DNA of 64,000 bases from Enterocloster asparagiformis (GCA_018380885.1 JAGZSY010000023.1:1-64000), one strand, 5' to 3'; counted from the stretch's first letter, positions 1-8,666 are shown. Numbers and translations are program-made. Notes: generated by a model from the sequence alone, not told the origin.

Positions 1-276
1 AGTGGAAGCGGTCAGCGACACGATGGTGGTGAAGGACGCCACGATAAAGCTGTTCTTCATGGCCGTCAGGAAATTCACCGTGGTGGTGAACAGCTTGCTG
101 TAGGCCTCAAAGGTCACATGGCTGGGCCAGTATGTAACAACCGCTCCGTAGAGCTCGTCCTGGGGCTTCACAGAGGTCACGAAGGTCCAGTAGAACGGGA
201 ACAGGATGAACACCATCAGGAGAATCAGCGGAACGAATACGATGAAAAAGCGTTTTACACTTGATTGTCTTTTCAT
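1..276 (-). CDS. Carbohydrate ABC transporter permease, MalG type (partial)
   Basis: This is the N-terminal 92 codons of an inner-membrane permease; the 3' part lies beyond the left edge of the window. The start is the ATG whose complement is at 274-276, and translation gives MKRQSSVKRFFIVFVPLILL followed by one long hydrophobic segment and a soluble stretch with KPQDELYG and FTTTVNFLTAMKNSF, typical of the first membrane span and periplasmic loop of MalG-like permeases. The gene is last in an operon with a MalF-like permease 4 bp upstream, a sugar-binding lipoprotein and a GntR regulator. It should form the heterodimeric channel with the MalF-like subunit. The substrate is unknown, and no ATPase subunit is visible in the window. 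Confidence 0.85.
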   Translation of the reverse strand, partial: MKRQSSVKRFFIVFVPLILLMVFILFPFYWTFVTSVKPQDELYGAVVTYWPSHVTFEAYSKLFTTTVNFLTAMKNSFIVASFTTIVSLTAST

Positions 277-280
277 GTCC

Positions 281-1153
281 TCACCCCTCTTCCCTAAAGT
301 TCATTTTCAGATACGGAATGGCTACAACCAAGAGCAGTGCCGCCATCAGCAGCGCCATGGCTGAAGCGTATCCCAGATCCAGCGCGTTGCCCTTGTTGAA
401 GATGTAGACGCTGAGCGTCTGTGTGGAGTAGGCCGGTCCGCCCTCCGTCATGTTGAAGATCACGTCCACGGAGTTGGCCACCCAGATCACGCGCAGCAGT
501 CCGGTGACAAAGATCGTGTTCTTGATGGACGGGAGCGTGACATAGATTAACTTCTGCCAGGCGGTAGCCCCGTCGATGTCGGCCGCCTCGTACATTTCCG
601 TGGAAACGCCCTGCAAAGCAGCCAGCAGCATCAGCGCGAAGAACGGAATACCCTGCCATACGATGGTGACGATTACGCTCGGAAACGCCGTGCCCACCTG
701 GGACAGGAACGGTATCTTGTCCCCGATGGCGTGTATCTTTAACAGCAGGTCATTGAGCACGCCGAAGTTGCCGTCGTAAATCCAGCGCCACATAAGGCCG
801 ATCAAAACACCCGGTGTCACCCAGGGAATCATGCTCACCGCGCGCACTGCTCCGCGCCCGACGAACTTCTGATTCAGCAGAAGGGCGAGAATGAATCCGA
901 ACAGGAACTGAAAACCCACGCCCGCCACTACCCATACAATGGTTCTCCAGAGCGCGCCCCAAAACAGCGGATCCCCGAAGGCTTTTGCATAGTTGGCAAC
1001 TCCGTTAAAGGCAATCTCTTTCGGTCTGCGCAGGTCGTAATTTTGGAAACTCATGGTAATTGCGTTGATGACCGGTATGAACACCACGCACAAGATGATG
1101 AGAACTGCCGGAGCAACCAGCAGGTATGGCCATATGGATCGTTTCTTGACCAT
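281..1153 (-). CDS. Carbohydrate ABC transporter permease, MalF type
   Basis: A 290-residue inner-membrane permease with about six hydrophobic segments. The cytoplasmic EAA loop that docks to the ATPase is visible at about residues 189-208 (EAADIDGATAWQKL, with the family G at its centre). Length is normal for the MalF/UgpA group without the extra periplasmic domain. It lies 66 bp after the binding-protein gene, separated by a stem-loop, and 4 bp before the MalG-type partner. Family knowledge and context support import of a mono- or oligosaccharide; the substrate cannot be read from the sequence. Confidence 0.92.
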   Translation of the reverse strand: MVKKRSIWPYLLVAPAVLIILCVVFIPVINAITMSFQNYDLRRPKEIAFNGVANYAKAFGDPLFWGALWRTIVWVVAGVGFQFLFGFILALLLNQKFVGRGAVRAVSMIPWVTPGVLIGLMWRWIYDGNFGVLNDLLLKIHAIGDKIPFLSQVGTAFPSVIVTIVWQGIPFFALMLLAALQGVSTEMYEAADIDGATAWQKLIYVTLPSIKNTIFVTGLLRVIWVANSVDVIFNMTEGGPAYSTQTLSVYIFNKGNALDLGYASAMALLMAALLLVVAIPYLKMNFREEG

Positions 1154-1178
1154 TGATCAAATCCCCCTTCTGATTTAT

Positions 1179-1204
1179 GGGGCTGCAGTTTTTGCTGCAA
1201 CCCC
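1179..1204 (-). promoter_or_regulatory. Intercistronic stem-loop after the binding-protein gene
   Basis: A 10-bp inverted repeat with one mismatch (GGGGCTGCAG / CTGCAACCCC on the plus strand) and a 6-base loop fills the short gap between the sugar-binding lipoprotein gene and the first permease gene. No U-tract follows it on the minus strand, so it is probably an RNA-stabilising or partially terminating element. Such elements often allow excess binding protein over permease in ABC operons. Confidence 0.5.
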
Positions 1205-1219
1205 ATCGGTAAGTTACGG

Positions 1220-2572
1220 TTAGCGGTACAAGCCCTCCTGAAGGGTCTTCATGCACTGCTCGGCGGTGATGCTGCCGGTCAGGGCCTGGGATACGGTGTT
1301 GGGCCACAGAGTGGAAATCCACTCGGTTGTGGTATCCAGGATCGGCAGGATGCCTGCGTAGCTCTGTCCGTCGATGGATGCCTTCATGAAACGGTTGTTC
1401 TGGAAGAAGTCGCCCGCCTGTACGGTCTTGCTGACCGGTACGTTGCCGGTGCCCTCGCACCACATCTTCTGGCCTTCGCCTGCAGCTAAGTAGGATACCC
1501 ACTCAAAGGCGGCCTCTTTGTTCTGGCAGGACTCGAAAATAACGGTCTCGGTGTCGCCCATGGAGGTCCACTGGCCCTTGCCTGCCGGGAACGGGAACGC
1601 GGACACGTCGTCGCCGAAGGTCGCTTCCATATCTGCGGAGGAACCGGTGTGGTGGATGGTCATGGCGGTTAAGCCGGACTTAAAGTTTGCAATAATCTCG
1701 TTGAAGCCGTCGCTGGTAGCCGTCGGCGGTACATAGCCCTTGGTGTAGATGTCGATGAAGTCCTGCATGCCCTGAACTGCTTCCGGAGTGGTCATATCCT
1801 CAAAGTTGCCGCCGCGTCCGTAGACAAAGCTGCCCCACGGCTCCTGGCCGCCCTTTGCGCCTCTCATACCAAAGCCGTAAACATCGGTCTTGCCGTCGCC
1901 GTTGGTATCCATGGTGCACTTCTCGATGGCGGTGAGGAATTCCTCATAGGTCTTGGGAACCTCTACGCCGGCCGCCTCAAAGATTGACGGTCTGTAGTAT
2001 ACGTACAATACCTGAATATTCCAGGGCATCACGTAGATGCTGTCGCTGCCGCCGGCCTGTCTCATGATATTGTAAATATTGTCGTCGATGTCGTCCTTCT
2101 TGTCCCAGCCGTCGATCATGGGAGTCAGATCGGCCAGCAGGTCGTTGTTTACAAACAGGGGGGTGGAAGTCAGCTTCCAGGTCGCGCAGTCCACGTCGCC
2201 GCCGCCCATCTTGGCGTTGAACAGGTTCTCGGAGTACGCGCCGCCGTCCCAGGGGCTTTCCTCGCCCACAACGGTGATTCCCTTGCCGTTCTCAGCGTTA
2301 AACTTGGCGATGATCTCCTGCATCAGCGCGGAGTAGTCCGTGTTGTCCGCCCAGTAGCGGAACTTGATGGTAACCGGCTCGCCGGACCCCTCGGTCGCCT
2401 GAGCGGCGTCCCCGCCCGCTGCGGTGGTGTCTGCCTGCGCCGCGGTGGTGTCACCGGCCGGTGCCGCGTTTGTCTCTTTGCTGCCTGAGGAGCAGCCTGC
2501 CAGCATCCCAGCCGCCATCAGGGCCGCCATGGTCACTGCCAGCGTTTTCTTTCCAAACAGTCTTTTTTTCAT
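1220..2572 (-). CDS. Extracellular sugar-binding lipoprotein (family 1 solute-binding protein)
   Basis: A 450-residue secreted solute-binding protein. It has a basic N-terminus, a hydrophobic signal and the lipobox LAGC with Cys27, so it should be anchored to the outer face of the membrane. An Ala/Thr/Gly-rich linker (about residues 30-65) precedes the mature MalE-type fold, which begins near VTIKFRYWADNTDY. The start overlaps the end of the upstream gntR gene by 4 bp (ATGA), and its GGAGG ribosome site lies inside gntR, so the two are translationally coupled. It delivers substrate to the two permeases encoded downstream. The specific sugar is not determinable here. Confidence 0.93.
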   Translation of the reverse strand: MKKRLFGKKTLAVTMAALMAAGMLAGCSSGSKETNAAPAGDTTAAQADTTAAGGDAAQATEGSGEPVTIKFRYWADNTDYSALMQEIIAKFNAENGKGITVVGEESPWDGGAYSENLFNAKMGGGDVDCATWKLTSTPLFVNNDLLADLTPMIDGWDKKDDIDDNIYNIMRQAGGSDSIYVMPWNIQVLYVYYRPSIFEAAGVEVPKTYEEFLTAIEKCTMDTNGDGKTDVYGFGMRGAKGGQEPWGSFVYGRGGNFEDMTTPEAVQGMQDFIDIYTKGYVPPTATSDGFNEIIANFKSGLTAMTIHHTGSSADMEATFGDDVSAFPFPAGKGQWTSMGDTETVIFESCQNKEAAFEWVSYLAAGEGQKMWCEGTGNVPVSKTVQAGDFFQNNRFMKASIDGQSYAGILPILDTTTEWISTLWPNTVSQALTGSITAEQCMKTLQEGLYR

Positions 2573-3276
2573 TTTCGTTCCTCCATTTCTCTTACATCAT
2601 TTAATGTTTCCCACACATGCCGTTCGGCCTGAAATTTTGCTTCCACAAAATCGCCTCCGGCTATGGCTTTACAAATTCCCAGGTGGCTGCGTTTCGCCCG
2701 TCTGAAGCTCTCCAGATCGTCGTGGGTCTCCACATGGCTTCTGCGGATGGATTCGATGATAATCGGCACCACCCGGATCAGAACCTCGTTGTGCGTGCAC
2801 TCCGCCACCCCGGTGTGGAACTGAGCGTCAAGCTCAGCCCAAACCTTGCTGTTCACCTCACATCGGTCCATCTCCGCCACCAGCCGCTCCAGGTTCTTGA
2901 CGTCCTGGGGCGTGGCTCTCTGGCACGCCAGGCCTGCGATCTGCGGTTCGATCAGCATACGCGTCTCAAACAAATTCTCAATCAGATTCTCCTGATTGGT
3001 AAAATGCAGACCCAGAGGATCTTCACCGATTCCGGTTCCCGCGCTGACGAAGGTTCCGCTGCCCTGTCGGATCACAACCACGTTCTCCGCTCTCAGGAAC
3101 TTCATAGCCTCCCGCAGCGTGGAGCGGCTCACGCCGAATAGATCGGCCAGCTCCTTTTCCGTGGGAAGCCTGTCTCCGGGCTTCATCTGACGCTGGATAA
3201 TCATGGTCTTGACCTTCTGGGCCGTCGCCATGGGAAGCACATCGATGTTCTGAAATTCTCTCAAATCTTTGCGCAT
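2569..3276 (-). CDS. GntR/FadR-family transcriptional regulator
   Basis: A 235-residue regulator. The winged helix (about residues 15-80) contains the GntR hallmark GDRLPTEKELADLFGVSRST and GSGTFV. A C-terminal helical FCD-type ligand domain follows (about 90-225), with acidic and histidine residues suited to metal or organic-acid binding. The start codon is preceded by GGAGGATCCA. It is the first gene of the sugar ABC operon and probably autoregulates it, perhaps in response to the sugar or a catabolic acid. FCD-type placement rests on domain size and helical character, not a profile search. Confidence 0.92.
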   Translation of the reverse strand: MRKDLREFQNIDVLPMATAQKVKTMIIQRQMKPGDRLPTEKELADLFGVSRSTLREAMKFLRAENVVVIRQGSGTFVSAGTGIGEDPLGLHFTNQENLIENLFETRMLIEPQIAGLACQRATPQDVKNLERLVAEMDRCEVNSKVWAELDAQFHTGVAECTHNEVLIRVVPIIIESIRRSHVETHDDLESFRRAKRSHLGICKAIAGGDFVEAKFQAERHVWETLNDVREMEERK

Positions 3277-3375
3277 TGGATCCTCCTTCCCGCGGTGAAC
3301 CCCGTCGTCATTTTGTTAGTTTCCAGTCAACATTTGCGAGTAATACTTGTGTACATTTTCATATCGTCTGTCCTT

Positions 3376-3404
3376 ATATTATCATAACATATGATGTTTG
3401 TAAA
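3376..3404 (-). promoter_or_regulatory. Probable sigma-A promoter of the gntR-sugar ABC operon, with candidate operator
   Basis: On the minus strand TTTACA (3399-3404) and TAATAT (3376-3381) are separated by 17 bp, upstream of gntR. Between them, at 3386-3398, lies the inverted repeat AACAT-ATG-ATGTT, a plausible operator where a GntR protein would block RNA polymerase. The whole 3277-3732 gap is strikingly AT-rich compared with its flanks and holds promoters in both directions but no gene. Confidence 0.45.
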
Positions 3405-3499
3405 TAGCTTTTTAACCATTATTTTAATTTTTACCGCATTTAAAGCGTGTTTATCGTGTTATTTGTCTATATTTCGCGTTTTCATCCCATAAATTCATC

Positions 3500-3533
3500 A
3501 TACCATTTATGGCCATTTTAAACGAATTGGTAT
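3500..3533. repeat. Spaced inverted repeat ATACCA...TGGTAT in the divergent intergenic region
   Basis: ATACCA at 3500-3505 and TGGTAT at 3528-3533 form inverted half-sites with a 22-bp gap in the AT-rich region between the divergent gntR and lacI-type genes. They could be regulator half-sites. Short arms in AT-rich DNA arise by chance, so support is weak. Confidence 0.25.
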
Positions 3534-3659
3534 GTTGTTTTTTGTTTTGTACAAATTTTTTGCACATTTTGCACATTTTATTTTAGTATATTTTGCATAA
3601 TAAAAATAGTAAAAATACAGATATATACAACATATTTAATGCAAAATATACAATTTTCA

Positions 3660-3688
3660 TTGACCATATCCCCGGTTACTGCTATAAT
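3660..3688 (+). promoter_or_regulatory. Sigma-A type promoter of the LacI-led cassette
   Basis: TTGACC (3660-3665) and a perfect TATAAT (3683-3688) with a 17-bp spacer lie 45 bp before the start of the LacI-family gene. This is one of the best promoter matches in the window and defines the start of a plus-strand operon running to the terminator at 7689. Confidence 0.65.
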
Positions 3689-3732
3689 CAGGCTGAAATC
3701 AATTTTGGTGACTTTTTATTGGGAGAATTCAT

Positions 3733-4788
3733 ATGGAGGGACATATTACCATTAGCACAATCGCCAAAGCAGTGGGCGTTTCAGGAGCTACCGTGCACAG
3801 GGCCCTGTACGGCAAGCCAGGCGTCAGCCCGGCCGTGGCCGCGGAGATTCGGCGCATGGCTGCGGAGATGGGCTATCAGCCCGGCAAACAGTCCGCGGCC
3901 ATGCGCAAGAAACCCGTCCGCATCGTGGCTGCGTTTCCGGAGGCTCAGGGCAGCAACCGCTTCTTCTACTCTCAGCTGTGGGAGGGCGCCAACTCCTGCC
4001 TGGATGAGCTGAAGGCCTATCACCTGGACATCCGCAGAGCCGCCTACTCCGATGCGCCGGGAAAACAGTTTCCCGAGCTGTTGCGCTCCATCCTGCGGGA
4101 CACCCGGGGCGAGATCGACGGGATTATCACCGGAGGCCGAATCTTCAGGGAGGGGTTTGCCATGCTGCACCGGCTTCAGGAGGGCGGCATACCCGTGGTT
4201 CTGGTCAGCGAGGACGATCCCCAGGGCTCCTACCTCTTCTGCGCCCAGTCCGACGGCCAGGTGGACGGCCAGGTGGCGGCTGAGCTTTTGGTCTCCCAAA
4301 CCCGGCCCGGGGAAACGATTCTGATGTGCGCGGGCGATGTGCTGCTTCACTCCAACCGCAGCTGTATGCTGGGGTTCGAGCAATATCTAAACCAGAGCGC
4401 CTCCCCCCGGCGGCTGATCAAGCTCTACGGCTACCCGGAGCGGGACGGAATCAGGGAGCGGCTCCGCCAGGCCCTGTCCACCGATCCCTCCATCCAGGCC
4501 CTCTACTCGGTCAACCTGCGCTGCAGCCTGGTGATGGCCCAGGTTGTGGAGGAGCTGGGTCTCTCAGGCAGAGTCCGTCTGGCCGGCAGCGACCTGTGCG
4601 CCGAAAGCGCCCTGTACATGAAGCGCGGCACCATGACCGCGATCCTGTTCCGCAACCCCAGGCACCAGGGCCGGCTGGGCGCAAAGCGGCTGACGGACTT
4701 CCTGCTCCACGGAGCCGCGCCCCCGGCCTCCATGGAATACGTCCGCTCTTCCCTCATATTAAAAAGCAACCTGGAACAATACCTGTAA
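3733..4788 (+). CDS. LacI-family transcriptional regulator
   Basis: A 351-residue DNA-binding repressor. The N-terminal LacI helix-turn-helix is at residues 5-52 (ISTIAKAVGVSGATVHRALY, then PGVSPAVAAEI and the hinge-like MGYQPGK). It is followed by a periplasmic-binding-protein-like ligand domain of the sugar-binding type (about 60-340). The ATG is preceded by GGGAGAATTC. It is first in a cassette of sugar-modifying enzymes, 22 bp before the isomerase gene, and most likely controls that cassette. It diverges from the gntR operon, so the two regulators share an intergenic region. Confidence 0.93.
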   Translation: MEGHITISTIAKAVGVSGATVHRALYGKPGVSPAVAAEIRRMAAEMGYQPGKQSAAMRKKPVRIVAAFPEAQGSNRFFYSQLWEGANSCLDELKAYHLDIRRAAYSDAPGKQFPELLRSILRDTRGEIDGIITGGRIFREGFAMLHRLQEGGIPVVLVSEDDPQGSYLFCAQSDGQVDGQVAAELLVSQTRPGETILMCAGDVLLHSNRSCMLGFEQYLNQSASPRRLIKLYGYPERDGIRERLRQALSTDPSIQALYSVNLRCSLVMAQVVEELGLSGRVRLAGSDLCAESALYMKRGTMTAILFRNPRHQGRLGAKRLTDFLLHGAAPPASMEYVRSSLILKSNLEQYL

Positions 4789-4810
4789 CCACGCAAACGG
4801 AGGTATCACA

Positions 4811-5629
4811 ATGAGCAACATACTGTACGGTTGTCAGACCTATCCCTGGAAAATGAACCAGGAAACCTACGCGGGCCGGATGCCCCACATCATCGAAACC
4901 GCCGCGGCCGCCGGCTTTCAGGGGCTGGAAGCGGAAATCTGCATGTTAGGCCCCTACTTCGACCGCCCCGATGAGGTGAGGGGCCTGCTGGCGCAGCACC
5001 ACATGGAGCTGGCCGCCCTGGTGCTCCACCAGCCCTGGGAGCACCAGTCCCAGACAGAAGAGGAGAGCCGCCTCACGGACAGGGCCATCGGTTTTCTGAA
5101 GCATTTCCCATTTGCCAAGCTGATGGTCTCCCACCACGCGGGCGCGGGACCCCGGGGCACGGGCGAGGCCCTGGCGGACAGGCGGCGCTGCCTGATCGCC
5201 TGCATGTCAGCGGTAGCCAACCAGGCGGCCGAGGCCGGCATCGTCACCTGCTACCACCCCAATTCCGCCCAAAACTCACTGTTTCGCACCCGGGAGGACT
5301 ACAAAGTGCTCTTTGACCTGCTGGCGGCCACGGATATCGGCTATGCGCCGGATATCGGGCACATTGTAAACGGCGGCATGGACGCCATGGAAATCCTCAG
5401 GGAGAGCCGGGACAAGATCCGCCACGTCCATTTTAAGGATCAGGGCGCGGACGGCCGGTGGGCGGTGATGGGCGAAGGCACCATCGACTATTCCGCCGTG
5501 GTCCGCTATCTGGAGGAAACCGGCTACGGCGGCTGGATCATGGTGGAGGACGAATCCCCCGACGCGGTCCGCGATTCGGACGGCGTGGTGATGCGGGACG
5601 GCAATTACATGAAGCAGTTTCGAAAATGA
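4811..5629 (+). CDS. Sugar phosphate isomerase/epimerase-family TIM-barrel protein
   Basis: A 272-residue xylose-isomerase-like TIM barrel of the AP-endonuclease-2 superfamily (IolE/IolI/tagatose-epimerase type). Likely metal ligands are present in the expected order: the His of CYHPN, Asp and His of APDIGH, the His of HVHFKD and the Glu of MVEDES. It probably acts in the cytoplasm on a sugar or cyclitol, by epimerisation, isomerisation or dehydration. It has a good ribosome site (CGGAGGTATCAC) and is followed 49 bp later by a dehydrogenase of the kind that commonly pairs with this family. The exact reaction is unknown. Confidence 0.88.
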   Translation: MSNILYGCQTYPWKMNQETYAGRMPHIIETAAAAGFQGLEAEICMLGPYFDRPDEVRGLLAQHHMELAALVLHQPWEHQSQTEEESRLTDRAIGFLKHFPFAKLMVSHHAGAGPRGTGEALADRRRCLIACMSAVANQAAEAGIVTCYHPNSAQNSLFRTREDYKVLFDLLAATDIGYAPDIGHIVNGGMDAMEILRESRDKIRHVHFKDQGADGRWAVMGEGTIDYSAVVRYLEETGYGGWIMVEDESPDAVRDSDGVVMRDGNYMKQFRK

Positions 5630-5678
5630 GAACGAGTGCTTTCAATGTTCACAATAAATATGAAGGAGAGTAAATCAT

Positions 5679-6791
5679 ATGAGCAAACATACGGTTGCCG
5701 TTATGGGACTTGGCGTGCGGGGAAGAATCCACATCCACGGGCTTTTGGAGAATCCCGATTACTATGAGCTTGTGGGGCTCTGCGATATTGACCAGGCAGC
5801 CATCGACCGGGTGGCGGCGGAATACCATTTGGAGCACATTCCCCAGTTTTTGGATGCCGAGGAGATGTTGAAAACGGTGCGGCCCGAGGTGTTCGTGTTC
5901 GTCACCTACCCGGACATGCGCCTGAGTATGATCGAGCTGGGCATCAAGTACGGGGTAAAGGCCATGTCCCTGGAAAAGCCCATGGCCGAGTCCCTGCAGG
6001 AGGCCAGGGAGATGGTGCGCCTGTGCCATGAGAACGGAATTAAGGCGGTGGTATGCCACCAGCAGAAATATTTGTCCCAGTTCCAGCGGATGAAGGAAAA
6101 GATCGACGGGGGCGTGATCGGCGATATCCGCAAAATCCACGTGGAGACCCAGGCTTGGTTCTCCCAGCTGGGCACCCATTATGTGGACTACACCCTGTGG
6201 ATCAACGGCGGCCACAGGGCCAAGTGGGTGGCCGGGCACATTCACGGGCCTGCCACCCTGGAGGACTCCCATCCTGCGCCGGACTACCTGCTCGGCACCA
6301 TGGAGCTGGAAAACGGCGTCCGCGCCTACATCGAGTGCGGCTACCTCTCCGAGGCCCACAATCCGCCTGAGTTTTCCAGCAGCGACAACCGCCTGACCGT
6401 TTACGGCACCGACGGCTATATGTACGCCGAGACCGACGGCTTCTGGGGCGCCTGCACCAAGGAGACGGACGGACGCCTGGTAACAGGCAAGGATCCCGGC
6501 TGGCGCAACCACCAGCAGATTCCCATCCAGACGCCCTACTACACCCAGTTTGCCCAGTGGCTGGAGGACGACTCCATGGTCCACTCCTGCAACATCGACA
6601 CCGCGTATCACGGGTACGAGATTTTAGAGGGAATGTGTCTCAGCGCCTTAAACAACGTGCGCCTTGACCTGCCCATCACGGATTTGAGCTACACGCCGGT
6701 CCTGGACCGCATGAGGCGCGAGCTTCCGCCCTGCGGCACCGTGCTGCGAAAGCTTTATGACGGAAAAACACCGCGAAAGGAAAGGGATTAA
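5679..6791 (+). CDS. Gfo/Idh/MocA-family NAD(P)-dependent oxidoreductase
   Basis: A 370-residue cytoplasmic dehydrogenase. The N-terminal Rossmann fold starts with VAVMGLGVRGRIHIHGLL, and the family motif EKP (SLEKPMAES) appears near residue 98. A C-terminal substrate domain follows (about 125-345) with a conserved-looking GTHYVDYTLW helix. It should oxidise or reduce a sugar or inositol hydroxyl. Its position between an epimerase-type barrel and a hydrolase fits a dedicated pathway for an unusual sugar or glycoside controlled by the LacI protein. Confidence 0.92.
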   Translation: MSKHTVAVMGLGVRGRIHIHGLLENPDYYELVGLCDIDQAAIDRVAAEYHLEHIPQFLDAEEMLKTVRPEVFVFVTYPDMRLSMIELGIKYGVKAMSLEKPMAESLQEAREMVRLCHENGIKAVVCHQQKYLSQFQRMKEKIDGGVIGDIRKIHVETQAWFSQLGTHYVDYTLWINGGHRAKWVAGHIHGPATLEDSHPAPDYLLGTMELENGVRAYIECGYLSEAHNPPEFSSSDNRLTVYGTDGYMYAETDGFWGACTKETDGRLVTGKDPGWRNHQQIPIQTPYYTQFAQWLEDDSMVHSCNIDTAYHGYEILEGMCLSALNNVRLDLPITDLSYTPVLDRMRRELPPCGTVLRKLYDGKTPRKERD

Positions 6792-6794
6792 CCC

Positions 6795-7628
6795 ATGGAC
6801 GAACGGTTTGAGAGAGAAATCGAGGTAAACGGCCTGACCTTTCACGTCACCGTCACCGGGCAGGGGGAGCCCCTGCTCATGATCATGGGCCTGGGCGCTC
6901 CGGGTGACAAATGGTCTCCAAATGTTCATGCCTACGCCAGGCATTTCCGCTGTATCACCTTTGACAACCGGGGGGCCGGCCGCTCCTCCAAGCCTGAGGC
7001 AGAGTCCTACTCCACCGGGGAGATGGCTCTGGACGCCGTCAGTATCCTGGATGCCCTGGACATCAAATCCGCCCACATAAACGGCGTGTCCATGGGCGGG
7101 GCCATCGCTCAGCACATCGCCATCGAACACCCGCAGCGGGTGCGCTCCCTGATTCTGACCAGCACCTTTGCCAGCGTCAGCACCAGCTTCCGCCGGGCCA
7201 TCGAGGTGCTGAAAAGCAGCATCGGCCAGCTGGACCCCGTCACCTTCAAGCGCTTGAACCAGTGGATGACCTTTTCCCAGGGTTTTCAGAACACCCGGGA
7301 GCAGGAGATGTACGCTGCGGAGCGCCAGGATCGGGCTTATCCCTACCCCATGCCCCAATACGCCTACAAAGCTCAGTGCAACGCCTGCCTCAGCCACAAC
7401 ACCGCCGCGGACCTGGGCAAAATCAAGGCCCCGTCGCTCATCGCGGCCGGGGACTGCGATCTGTTCGTCACCATGGAAAAAACAATGGAGCTGTACGAAG
7501 GAATCCCCGGCAGCAGCCTCTACCTCTGCCGTGGCGGCGGGCACGTACACCAGTGGGAACAGCTGGAGGCGTACAACCAGGCGACGCTGGAGTTTCTCCT
7601 GGAGCACAGCGGGAAGGGAAGAGCTTAA
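6795..7628 (+). CDS. Alpha/beta-fold hydrolase
   Basis: A 277-residue cytoplasmic alpha/beta hydrolase. The nucleophile elbow GVSMGG places Ser99. The oxyanion region is MIMGLG, DNRGAGRSSKP is the usual strand-4 motif, and the likely acid and base are the Asp of AAGDCDLF and the His of GGGHVHQW. Length is normal for the family. It starts 3 bp after the dehydrogenase stop, so it is co-transcribed. It may cleave an ester or lactone of the sugar handled by the cassette; the substrate is unknown. Confidence 0.9.
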   Translation: MDERFEREIEVNGLTFHVTVTGQGEPLLMIMGLGAPGDKWSPNVHAYARHFRCITFDNRGAGRSSKPEAESYSTGEMALDAVSILDALDIKSAHINGVSMGGAIAQHIAIEHPQRVRSLILTSTFASVSTSFRRAIEVLKSSIGQLDPVTFKRLNQWMTFSQGFQNTREQEMYAAERQDRAYPYPMPQYAYKAQCNACLSHNTAADLGKIKAPSLIAAGDCDLFVTMEKTMELYEGIPGSSLYLCRGGGHVHQWEQLEAYNQATLEFLLEHSGKGRA

Positions 7629-7686
7629 GGCTTCCGGCCAGAATCACACAACATGTTATCCTCTATACGGTTATATTGTAAACAGC

Positions 7687-7737
7687 AAGGCCCCGGCGTC
7701 AGGTGTTTAAACAAACACTGACCGCCGGAGCCTTTTT
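7687..7737 (+). terminator. Rho-independent terminator of the LacI-led operon
   Basis: A long stem (GGCCCCGGCGTCAGGTGTTT paired with AAACACTGACCGCCGGAGCC, minor mismatches) is followed directly by TTTTT. It lies 60 bp after the hydrolase gene, and no gene occupies the gap. Confidence 0.85.
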
Positions 7738-7827
7738 CCATTCTATTGTTCTTTTGCACAATGTTATGGCGGCAAAAAAATACTATACTTAACATAAATA
7801 AAATTAAAGAAAGGATGTGGAAATGAT

Positions 7828-8544
7828 ATGTATGGATGGAGAGCAAGAATCGGGCTGATCAGTCCCATGCCTGGGGAGAACATCGAGCACGCATTCCATA
7901 CCTGGGCGCCGGAGGGAGTCTCCTTCTCGTCCATGAAAATGCCGTTCCCAGGCCCCACCCCGGAGGGCCTGGCCATTCTCACCGCTCAGCTGGAAGATAC
8001 TGCCGCCAAATATAAAGGGCAGGACCTGGATTTGATCGTGTTCGGCTGCACCTCCGGGAGTTTTATCAAGGGCGTTGGCTGGGATCAGGAATGTATCGAC
8101 AGGATCGAGAGCGCCAGCGGTACCCCGGGCCTTACCACCAGCACCGCGGTGCTGGAAGCCCTGCGCGCCCTTGGGGCGAAATCAGTGGCCGTACTGACCC
8201 CTTACCCGGATAATACCAACGAGGCGGAACGGCAATTTCTGGAAAATAATGGTTATAAGGTCTGCAATATTGCCGGTATGGATATGTCCGGCGTCTATCA
8301 GGGCCGCATTCCCAATGCAGACAAGCCGTTCCTTTACAGAAATTGCAAAGCGATGGATCTTATGGGGGCGGATGTATTCTTTCTCAGCTGTATGGCCCTG
8401 GATACACTGGGATTTATAAATGTGCTGGAAACAGACCTGGGCATTCCGGTTATAACCAGCCATCAGGCTACGCTGTGGAGCGCGCTCCGCCGCTGCCGGG
8501 TGCGAACAAAGCAGCCGGAATTAGGAAAACTGTTTACAATCTAA
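7828..8544 (+). CDS. Asp/Glu racemase-superfamily protein (maleate isomerase / arylmalonate decarboxylase-like)
   Basis: A 238-residue cytoplasmic enzyme with two active-site cysteines in family positions, Cys74 in VFGCTSGS and Cys188 in FLSCMAL. By family knowledge, paired cysteines indicate a racemase or cis-trans isomerase, whereas arylmalonate decarboxylase keeps only the second. The length matches maleate isomerase and arylmalonate decarboxylase (about 240). The ATG at 7828 follows a purine-rich AAAGAAAGGATG region. It stands alone between two terminators, with a TATACT-like -10 element near 7784. The natural substrate is unknown. Confidence 0.82.
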   Translation: MYGWRARIGLISPMPGENIEHAFHTWAPEGVSFSSMKMPFPGPTPEGLAILTAQLEDTAAKYKGQDLDLIVFGCTSGSFIKGVGWDQECIDRIESASGTPGLTTSTAVLEALRALGAKSVAVLTPYPDNTNEAERQFLENNGYKVCNIAGMDMSGVYQGRIPNADKPFLYRNCKAMDLMGADVFFLSCMALDTLGFINVLETDLGIPVITSHQATLWSALRRCRVRTKQPELGKLFTI

Positions 8545-8618
8545 GCTTGGTACGGCCCGGCCGGAGCTGTATCTATCTGAACTTCATAGCCGCGCCGCCA
8601 GCTTCAGCTCCTAAAAAA

Positions 8619-8666
8619 CGAAATGCCGGTTTACAGGGTATTCATCCCCTGGAAATCGGCATTTTC
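8619..8666 (-). terminator. Terminator shared by the convergent isomerase-like gene and aroC
   Basis: AAATGCCG...CAGGG pairs with CCCTG...CGGCATTT around a short loop. On the minus strand the hairpin is followed by a T-rich run (TTTCGTTTTTTAG), so it serves aroC best. On the plus strand the 3' side is only weakly T-rich. The rest of 8545-8722 shows no gene. Confidence 0.65.
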
